From Bacillota bacterium (lineage in GTDB: Bacteria; Bacillota; Clostridia; Lachnospirales; Lachnospiraceae), in contig JAEYWQ010000043.1 in NCBI GenBank assembly GCA_023428885.1, positions 1 to 5,243 of the forward strand: DNA of 5,243 nucleotides, in the 5' to 3' direction. This document shows, one piece after another, positions 1 to 4,335 of the stretch; positions within the stretch are counted from its first letter, which is position 1; each line of letters opens with the position of its first letter. The translations under genes and the position numbers were made by a program. Under the pieces are notes generated by a model. That model was not told where the DNA came from, ran no database searches, and saw nothing but the letters and a program-made list of their open reading frames with translations.

Positions 1-1493
1 GCTCCTAACTTAGAACGTGCAACGTCAAGTAATGCACTAACGCTAGCAGAGGTTCCTTGACTTTCATTTGATGAATTGTCATTTCCAGAATTTGAGTTTG
101 CAGAAGTATTGGAACCTGAGTTTTGGCTATTTCCTGAATTAGAATTATTAGAGGATGAAGCTTTAACAACATCAGAACCTGTTAGTTTTGACATAGTCTT
201 CACACCTACATTTCCATCAGCTGTTAAGCCATTATTTCTCTGGAATGCTTTTACTGCACCCTCAGTGATTTCACCAAAATATCCTGTTGCATTATCAGCT
301 GAGATATAGCCATATTTACTTAATAACTCCTGTACTCTTTTTACGTTATCACCGCTATCACCAAGCATTAATCCGTTGACAACTGCGCCTGAACTATTTA
401 ATACATCTCGCGTTGTTGGTCCAAGAAAACCATCCACGATTAAGTCATTTCTAGATTGGAACTGCTTCACAGCTGCTTCGGTATCTTTACCATAAGAGCC
501 ATCCGGCGTAGTAGTCAAGTAACCTAATTCTTTTAAACGTTTTTGGCTTTCAAGAATTATCTCACTCTTATCGCCATAGGATAGAAGGTTAGCCTTTGCT
601 TCCCCGCTGTAGATCAGTTCTGCGGTTACCAATCCAACCTTACCGTCAGCTGCGATATCATTGTTTGATTGCATCTTAATTACAGCTTTTTCGGTTGTTT
701 CATCAAAAGTTCCAGTAATCTGTTTAGTTGAAGATAAGTAACCCATCTCATATAAACGAGTCTGGATTCTTGAGATATCATTACCAGACATTCCAAACTT
801 AGCTGTATATTTCTTTGCATTTTCAGAAAGTAATAAAGCCTTGGTTTCTGGTCCAATAATTCCATCTTGTTTTAAGTCATTTTGACGTTGAAATAACATG
901 ACGGATTCCGCTGTAATATTTCCATAATAGTCTGTAGGTTCTGCATAATCCATGAACCCCAAGTCCATTAACCTCTCCTGAATCTCGGCCACGCTACTAT
1001 GTCTAGCACCAACCGAGTAGAATTTAGGTGCTGGATCTTGCTCTTCTTCCTTTTGGGCATCAGCTTCGTTCGTTTCCTCAACTTTTACTTCTTCTTCTTT
1101 TATTTCTTCTACGACTGCATCACTTTGCTCATCTGTCTGAGCAAGGCTAAAGATATCACTAAGTCCTTCATTGGCCACTTCTGAATCTTGAGTATCTGCG
1201 TTTATATCTGATCTTAAGCTATTTGCAGCAAACGCTTGAATATTTTCGTCACTGCTATCTGCAACAGCCATTGCATCCTGCTTTAATGTTAAGTTTCCAA
1301 TTAAGGAATTCGCAAATAAAGTACTGTCTAATAAAACATGATTCTGTTCTTTGCTTACTTCATATGTTAATGAGGATGTTGTTTGGGCAGCCTCCCCTTT
1401 ATGCTCCGTTGGTACAATTACAGCTACAACTAATCCAAATGCGGTGATGATTGCAACCATATGTAACTTGCGTTTATGAAACCATGGTGTCAT
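1..1493 (-). CDS. Cell-wall hydrolase with four peptidoglycan-binding repeats, probably NlpC/P60 type (C-terminus cut by window edge)
   Basis: The reading frame starts at ATG 1493 and runs open off the left edge, giving 497 full codons. An in-frame TAA lies three codons upstream, which supports this start; a modest AGAAGGGA site lies about 10 bases before it. Residues 1-10 are basic (HKRK) and 12-28 hydrophobic, a signal peptide or membrane anchor. Residues 128-152 are very acidic. Four peptidoglycan-binding (PG_binding_1-like) repeats follow at about 165-224, 236-296, 308-367 and 378-438, each with an 'IQxRLxxLGY' helix and a 'AVxxFQxxNxLxxDGxxGxxT' core. Residues 446-483 are a Ser/Asn/Gly linker. 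The last visible residues, ALLDVARSKLG, match the usual opening of NlpC/P60 domains, which cut peptide bridges in peptidoglycan. The catalytic Cys and His lie outside the window, so the enzyme class is inferred. The repeats are certain enough to call an exported wall-binding protein. Likely role: wall remodelling, daughter-cell separation or lysis. Confidence 0.85.
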   Translation of the reverse strand, partial: MTPWFHKRKLHMVAIITAFGLVVAVIVPTEHKGEAAQTTSSLTYEVSKEQNHVLLDSTLFANSLIGNLTLKQDAMAVADSSDENIQAFAANSLRSDINADTQDSEVANEGLSDIFSLAQTDEQSDAVVEEIKEEEVKVEETNEADAQKEEEQDPAPKFYSVGARHSSVAEIQERLMDLGFMDYAEPTDYYGNITAESVMLFQRQNDLKQDGIIGPETKALLLSENAKKYTAKFGMSGNDISRIQTRLYEMGYLSSTKQITGTFDETTEKAVIKMQSNNDIAADGKVGLVTAELIYSGEAKANLLSYGDKSEIILESQKRLKELGYLTTTPDGSYGKDTEAAVKQFQSRNDLIVDGFLGPTTRDVLNSSGAVVNGLMLGDSGDNVKRVQELLSKYGYISADNATGYFGEITEGAVKAFQRNNGLTADGNVGVKTMSKLTGSDVVKASSSNNSNSGNSQNSGSNTSANSNSGNDNSSNESQGTSASVSALLDVARSKLG

Positions 1494-1600
1494 ATGTGTT
1501 TATCCCTTCTTTTCGATGTTATTGTAATCGGAGTATCCACTAAAATCCCCAATCTCTATGTCCAATAGATAGTTATGTCTTTAGATATGGATCTGTGTCA

Positions 1601-1606
1601 ATTATA
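1601..1606 (-). promoter_or_regulatory. Putative -10 element of the cell-wall hydrolase gene
   Basis: A perfect TATAAT reads on the minus strand about 108 bases before the ATG at 1493, giving an expected transcript start near 1594 and a 5' leader of about 100 nt. No good TTGACA-like -35 is seen at 16-19 bases spacing, so the promoter may need an activator or another sigma factor. On the plus strand, copies of TGTGTC at 1594-1599 and 1616-1621 flank it, exactly 22 bases apart. Confidence 0.4.
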
Positions 1607-1679
1607 CTACAAAAATGTGTCGAAATTGTGACATAATCTTTAAAATTTAACTTTTTTTGATGTTTTTCATAAAGAAATT

Positions 1680-1723
1680 CCATATTTTATTTATTTTTTT
1701 GGTTTAAAATGCTAAAAATATGG
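1680..1723. repeat. 9-base perfect inverted repeat over a plus-strand promoter
   Basis: CCATATTTT at 1680-1688 and AAAATATGG at 1715-1723 are perfect inverted copies separated by 26 bases. The right arm ends exactly on the TGG of the extended -10 element at 1721-1729, and the left arm lies upstream of where a -35 would sit. This placement would suit a repressor or a looping site. The arms are AT-rich, so chance is a real alternative. Confidence 0.3.
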
Positions 1724-1729
1724 TATACT
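1721..1729 (+). promoter_or_regulatory. Extended -10 promoter reading rightward
   Basis: The bases TGG followed by TATACT form an extended -10 element (TGn plus a 5/6 match to TATAAT). A T-rich stretch from 1685 to 1706 lies upstream, like an UP element. Only a weak -35 (TTGGTT, 1699-1704, 19-base spacing) is present, but extended -10 promoters tolerate this. The expected start is about 1735-1737. No protein gene follows on this strand. Confidence 0.4.
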
Positions 1730-1735
1730 GCCCCA

Positions 1736-1872
1736 CTTATGTAAGAGCAAATCATCTGTTTGGCATGTCTTTTGATTTCAGAATTGGAATACAAGATGAG
1801 TCAGCAAATTGCCTTACTTGATATGTATAAAAAAGGGATTCGGGGCTAAATAACCCAGACATCCCTTTATTA
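1736..1872 (+). ncRNA. Candidate small structured RNA (unrecognised family)
   Basis: This stretch lies between an extended -10 promoter (1721-1729) and a hairpin (1832-1868). It can fold into a rod. GTAAG 1741-1745 pairs with CTTAC 1813-1817 and, after one bulged A, GCAA 1747-1750 with TTGC 1809-1812. Inside that, TCATCT 1752-1757 pairs with AGATGA 1794-1799. The apex is TTTTGATT 1770-1777 with AATTGGAA 1782-1789 (three G-U pairs) around a TCAG loop. I do not recognise a family: there is no SRP RNA apex, no tmRNA features, and it is short for 6S RNA. Its plus-strand U-tract after the last hairpin is broken (TTTATTACATT), so termination on this strand is uncertain. The pairing was found by eye. 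Confidence 0.3.
1829..1869 (-). terminator. Hairpin terminator, possibly acting in both directions
   Basis: AAAGGGAT (1832-1839) pairs perfectly with ATCCCTTT (1861-1868), and GGG with CCC (1853-1855) extends the fold inside. Reading minus, the stem ends in six T residues (complement of A 1829-1834), a good intrinsic terminator that would back up the dfx terminator at 1949-1980. Reading plus, it is followed by a T-rich but interrupted tail and could end the candidate small RNA. Confidence 0.65.
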
Positions 1873-1948
1873 CATTATATTATGACTTCTTTATATTGGT
1901 TTCCCTATAATAACTCCTAATTAACCCTTACCAAAAACATACGGACAT

Positions 1949-1980
1949 AAAAAAAGATGTTACTATGATGTAACATCTTT
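1949..1980 (-). terminator. Rho-independent terminator of the rubredoxin-dfx transcript
   Basis: The minus strand shows an 11-base-pair perfect stem, AAAGATGTTAC with GTAACATCTTT, around a 6-base loop. Its descending arm runs into an unbroken tract of seven T (complement of A 1949-1955). It begins 15 bases after the dfx stop codon, the expected position for ending that transcript. Confidence 0.9.
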
Positions 1981-1994
1981 CCTTACTACATGTA

Positions 1995-2378
1995 TTACAT
2001 TTCTTTCTTCCATAAGCCATGAATATTACAATATTCATAAACAGCTACTAATGATTCATCTGCTAATTTAAATACTGCCTTTGGCTCATCCTCTGGAGTA
2101 AGATACTTAATCTGAATTCCTTTATCAGTCTGAAGGCAGATCCATTGGATAAAGTGTTCAGGAACCATTGGATGTTCCACACTACCAATAACAACAGATA
2201 CCTTATCACCATCTACTGTAACTGCAGGAATATGTTTCTCTACTGCTGCGTCTACTGTATTAGGAACAATCTGAGTCATCTTTTCACCACAACAGCTAAG
2301 TGGAGCTCCAGATTCGTGGAGTAATGTAACTACATTACCACAGTGTTTGCATATAAAAAACTTTGGTTCTTGATTCAT
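1995..2378 (-). CDS. dfx: Superoxide reductase, two-iron type (desulfoferrodoxin)
   Basis: This 127-residue cytoplasmic enzyme reduces superoxide to H2O2 with one electron, normally from rubredoxin. Unlike superoxide dismutase it makes no O2. The N-terminal desulforedoxin domain (residues 1-36) holds the Cys4 iron centre: Cys10, Cys13 and adjacent Cys29-Cys30. The C-terminal domain holds the catalytic Fe(His)4Cys centre: His49, His69, His75, Cys117 and His120, in the motifs EKHIP, EHPM-x2-EH and YCNIHGLW. Glu47 and Lys48, which gate the iron and attract superoxide, are both present. Length and spacing match the family closely, so it should be active. A perfect AGGAGG lies 7 bases before the ATG. 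It lies 97 bases downstream of rubredoxin with no terminator between, and a strong terminator follows, so the two are probably co-transcribed. The H2O2 made needs a peroxidase such as rubrerythrin, which is not in this window. Confidence 0.97.
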   Translation of the reverse strand: MNQEPKFFICKHCGNVVTLLHESGAPLSCCGEKMTQIVPNTVDAAVEKHIPAVTVDGDKVSVVIGSVEHPMVPEHFIQWICLQTDKGIQIKYLTPEDEPKAVFKLADESLVAVYEYCNIHGLWKKEM

Positions 2379-2475
2379 TTTGTATCCTCCTATAATAAGT
2401 TACATTCAAGTTGCTAATCATAGAAGAGTATGTGTAAAAACAATACTTCTTATTCTTTAGCAAATACCTTAGTTC
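2379..2475 (-). other. Rubredoxin-dfx spacer without a clear promoter or terminator
   Basis: The 97 bases hold the dfx ribosome binding site. AGAAG..TAT and ATA..CTTCT could form a bulged hairpin near 2427-2450, but no T-tract follows. A weak promoter-like pair (TTGTTT and TATGAT at only 15 bases spacing) is not convincing. Read-through from rubredoxin into dfx is the simplest reading. Confidence 0.5.
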
Positions 2476-2631
2476 TTATAATTCATTAAAAGAATCTTTG
2501 TCTAATCCGCAAATTGGGCAAGTCCAATCTTCAGGTACATCTTCCCATGGTGTTCCAGGTGCAATTCCGTTATCCGGATCACCAACCGCTGGATCATAAA
2601 CATAACCACAAGGGCACTCATAACTCTTCAT
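2476..2631 (-). CDS. Rubredoxin with a shortened Cys-X-Cys first knuckle
   Basis: This 51-residue electron carrier binds a single iron by four cysteines in the cytoplasm and is expected to feed electrons to flavodiiron protein and superoxide reductase. The fold motifs are clear: GYVYDPAVGDPDNGIAPGT at residues 9-27, the aromatic Trp36, and the second knuckle Cys38-Pro-Ile-Cys41-Gly. The first knuckle reads Cys6-Pro-Cys8-Gly, one residue shorter than the canonical C-x-x-C-G; everything after it is shifted by one, so it is a clean one-codon deletion, not a frameshift. The start is ATG 2631: AGGAGG (2640-2645) lies 8 bases before it, while the ATG at 2636 is only 3 bases from that site and meets TGA two codons later. 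It is flanked by fprA upstream and dfx downstream. The family is certain; the effect of the short knuckle is unknown. Confidence 0.95.
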   Translation of the reverse strand: MKSYECPCGYVYDPAVGDPDNGIAPGTPWEDVPEDWTCPICGLDKDSFNEL

Positions 2632-2820
2632 ATCATATACCTCCTAAAATTAATAATAATGTAACTATTCTGTACCTCAAAATCTAGTCTTCCGGTATTC
2701 AGCACATAATGATGTGTTGTTCCCATATGGTATGCATTAGTATCGTAGGATGCAATAACATCCTATAGATCATATGTTACTCTGAGGGTACGGAACCGTT
2801 TTTAAGTAATGATAACTACA
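2632..2820 (-). promoter_or_regulatory. Long 5' leader of rubredoxin with competing helices
   Basis: From the predicted start near 2820 to the ATG is about 190 nt. Seen helices (plus coordinates): TAGGATG 2746-2752 with CATCCTA 2759-2765, a perfect 7-pair hairpin with a 6-base loop; CATATG 2724-2729 with CATATG 2771-2776 around it; CACAT 2703-2707 with ATGTG 2712-2716; GTTCC 2719-2723 with GGAAC 2792-2796; and GTACCTCA 2672-2679 with TGAGGGTAC 2783-2791 (one bulge). The last element, GUACCCUCA in the RNA, could instead pair with the GAGGUA of the ribosome binding site. This resembles a translational switch, but no known riboswitch class is recognised. Confidence 0.35.
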
Positions 2821-2824
2821 TTAC
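2806..2824. promoter_or_regulatory. Operator-like dyad at the rubredoxin transcription start
   Basis: GTAATG (2806-2811) and CATTAC (2819-2824) are perfect inverted copies separated by 7 bases, lying just downstream of the -10 element and over the expected +1. That is a typical repressor position. Half-sites share the words GGTAAT and ATCATT with the dyad upstream of fprA, though the spacing differs. Confidence 0.35.
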
Positions 2825-2826
2825 CA

Positions 2827-2835
2827 ATTATATCA
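2827..2835 (-). promoter_or_regulatory. Extended -10 promoter for rubredoxin-dfx
   Basis: On the minus strand TGA is followed directly by a perfect TATAAT, a textbook extended -10 element, located 37-45 bases after the fprA stop codon. A T-rich run lies upstream but no TTGACA-like -35. It gives rubredoxin and dfx a promoter separate from fprA, with a start near 2820. Confidence 0.55.
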
Positions 2836-2871
2836 CAATCAGGTAAAAAAATCTTTACTTATTTATAACTT

Positions 2872-4083
2872 TTATAATTCTTTAATAAATTTAGTCAATT
2901 CATGTAAACGTTCTTCAATTAATTGCAAATCAGAATCCTTTGGTGATCCCAAAAACTCAACAGGTTCAATAAAGTCCCAATTCATTGATAGTTTTGTCAT
3001 AATCTCATCAAGCTCTTTTTGTGCTCCACCAGACCATCCATAAGAGCCAAAACGAAATGCCTTTCGATTATTTACCTTCTTCTTACCTAATTCTTCTAAA
3101 ACAGCTGCCATAGGTGGGAACATCTTAAACTCATAAGTTGGCATTGCAAGGATGATTGCGCTGGAAGTCCATGCTGATGTTAATACCGTTCCCCAGGAAT
3201 CATTAGGAACATTATGAATGTGAACCTTAATATCTTCTTTTTCAAGTAGATTAACTACATGTTTTACTGCTTTTTCTGTCATTCCATACATGGATCCCCA
3301 GATTAAGGTGATTTCTTTACGTGCTGGTCCTTTTTGATAATCAGCGTAATCAGAATAAGCTTTCATGATCTTAGCTGGCTCTCTCCAACATAAGCCATGT
3401 CCTGGTGCAATTAGTTTAATTGGTAGATTTTCGCATTTTGCAACAGCTCTTTTCACCTGTGCAGAGAAGGTAGCAACAATATTGGAATAGTATCTTATGG
3501 TATCATGTTCATAATTGTTTAATTCCTCTTCCGTTAATTCCTCGGCAAAAGTCGCATCAGTCATACCAAATGATCCATAGGCATCACAGGAATATAGTAC
3601 ACCTGTTAAGGTATCAAAGGTAGCAATCGTATCTGGCCAGTGAACATTTGGAATATCTGCAAATTGTAGGACATGACCTTTTCCCAAATCAAGACTATCT
3701 CCTTCTTTCACTACTGTAATATTATCCACCTCACCAAAGAAACCATTCAATAATTCCTTTGCCTTCTTACTGCAAATAATCGTAGCATCTGGGTTAATCT
3801 TTCTGAACGCTTCAATCCAGCCTGAATGATCTGGTTCTGTATGATTAACAACAAGATATTCAACAGAGCTTACCTCAACCTCTAATTGGGATAAGAGTTG
3901 TAATAAGCTTTCTGGAACACCATCCCAGCCACAGACACCATCAACAATCGCAGTCTTATCTCCACGGATAATATAAGAGTTTAAAGAAACTCCATTGGGG
4001 ATTTCCCATAGACCTTCAAATAATATATTATCCACGTTGACTGATAGCTGAAACGTGTCTTTTGCAATTTCTGTGATTTTCAT
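2872..4083 (-). CDS. fprA: Class A flavodiiron protein (oxygen or NO reductase)
   Basis: This 403-residue cytoplasmic enzyme reduces O2 to water (or NO to N2O) at a diiron site using electrons passed through FMN. Residues 1 to about 250 are the metallo-beta-lactamase-like domain. The diiron ligands are visible: His81, Glu83 and Asp85 in HTEPDH, His148 in NVHWPDT, Asp167 in SCDAYGSFG, and His229 in APGHG. Residues about 257-403 are the flavodoxin domain, with phosphate loop GSMYGMTE (263-270) and the flavin-contacting GSYGWSGG (346-353). There is no fused C-terminal rubredoxin or flavin reductase domain, so it is the minimal class A form and needs an external donor, fitting the rubredoxin gene next in line. 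AAAGGAGA lies 7 bases before the ATG. The length is normal and no key residue is missing. Whether O2 or NO is the preferred substrate cannot be told from the sequence. Confidence 0.97.
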   Translation of the reverse strand: MKITEIAKDTFQLSVNVDNILFEGLWEIPNGVSLNSYIIRGDKTAIVDGVCGWDGVPESLLQLLSQLEVEVSSVEYLVVNHTEPDHSGWIEAFRKINPDATIICSKKAKELLNGFFGEVDNITVVKEGDSLDLGKGHVLQFADIPNVHWPDTIATFDTLTGVLYSCDAYGSFGMTDATFAEELTEEELNNYEHDTIRYYSNIVATFSAQVKRAVAKCENLPIKLIAPGHGLCWREPAKIMKAYSDYADYQKGPARKEITLIWGSMYGMTEKAVKHVVNLLEKEDIKVHIHNVPNDSWGTVLTSAWTSSAIILAMPTYEFKMFPPMAAVLEELGKKKVNNRKAFRFGSYGWSGGAQKELDEIMTKLSMNWDFIEPVEFLGSPKDSDLQLIEERLHELTKFIKEL

Positions 4084-4123
4084 AACGAATTCTCCTTTAT
4101 GTTATTAATTCCGTCTATTTTGT

Positions 4124-4129
4124 ACTATA
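4124..4129 (-). promoter_or_regulatory. Weak -10-like element upstream of fprA
   Basis: TATAGT (5/6 match to TATAAT) lies 41 bases before the fprA ATG. No -35 is found at 16-19 bases spacing; the nearest TTGACT (4169-4174) is 39 bases away, too far for one sigma-A promoter. Activator dependence or read-through from leuA are alternatives. Confidence 0.3.
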
Positions 4130-4149
4130 CTGGTAATATCATTGCCAGT
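4129..4149. promoter_or_regulatory. Operator-like 9+9 base dyad upstream of fprA
   Basis: ACTGGTAAT (4129-4137) and ATTGCCAGT (4141-4149) are inverted copies with one mismatch, separated by 3 bases. The dyad touches the -10-like TATAGT and would block or position RNA polymerase. It does not match the PerR, Rex or Fur consensus as I know them. The regulator is unknown. Confidence 0.45.
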
Positions 4150-4335
4150 GGCGGTTCTACTTTACGTAAGTCAACCCAATAGTTACATATTAACATATTT
4201 CTATGGAATCTAACAAGATGTGAATGTGTATTTTCGTTATTAGAATTAATTTTTTTATGATACTTTATTCTTTCATGTGCAATTTTCACCAAGAATGAGC
4301 TAATAAATTACAGTAAACTCGCCTTATCCGTAATA
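4150..4335. other. leuA-fprA intergenic stretch, little of note
   Basis: This AT-rich stretch after the leuA stop codon holds no convincing GC-stemmed terminator on the minus strand; the best pairing (GGTG..CACA) is only 3-4 base pairs and has no T-tract. It includes an 8-base palindrome TTACGTAA at 4162-4169 and a TTGACT at 4169-4174. No small gene is seen. Confidence 0.5.

Noticed and set aside
76..1447. Plus-strand open frames at 76-309, 999-1184 and 1223-1447, and a minus-strand frame at 680-865
   Set aside because: They overlap the clearly conserved cell-wall hydrolase frame and have low-complexity or unrecognisable products; they are shadows.
1500..1594. c-di-AMP riboswitch ahead of the NlpC/P60-type gene, as known for some wall hydrolases
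   Set aside because: The leader is only about 100 nt and I see none of the conserved blocks of that class.
1765..1849. Plus-strand micro-ORFs of 18 codons (1765-1821) and 17 codons (1796-1849) in the candidate RNA
   Set aside because: Neither has a Shine-Dalgarno sequence, and the second runs into the terminator hairpin; coding is unsupported.
2427..2450. Bulged hairpin between rubredoxin and dfx as a terminator
   Set aside because: It is AT-rich with a two-base bulge and has no T-tract.
2699..2773. 24-codon minus-strand open frame in the rubredoxin leader
   Set aside because: It has no ribosome binding site and resembles no known peptide; it lies within the hairpin region.
2827..2840. Rex-like half-site TTGTGA at the rubredoxin promoter
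   Set aside because: The matching inverted half-site is absent.
4181..4200. Tandem ACATATT repeat upstream of fprA
   Set aside because: Two 7-base copies in very AT-rich DNA are expected by chance.
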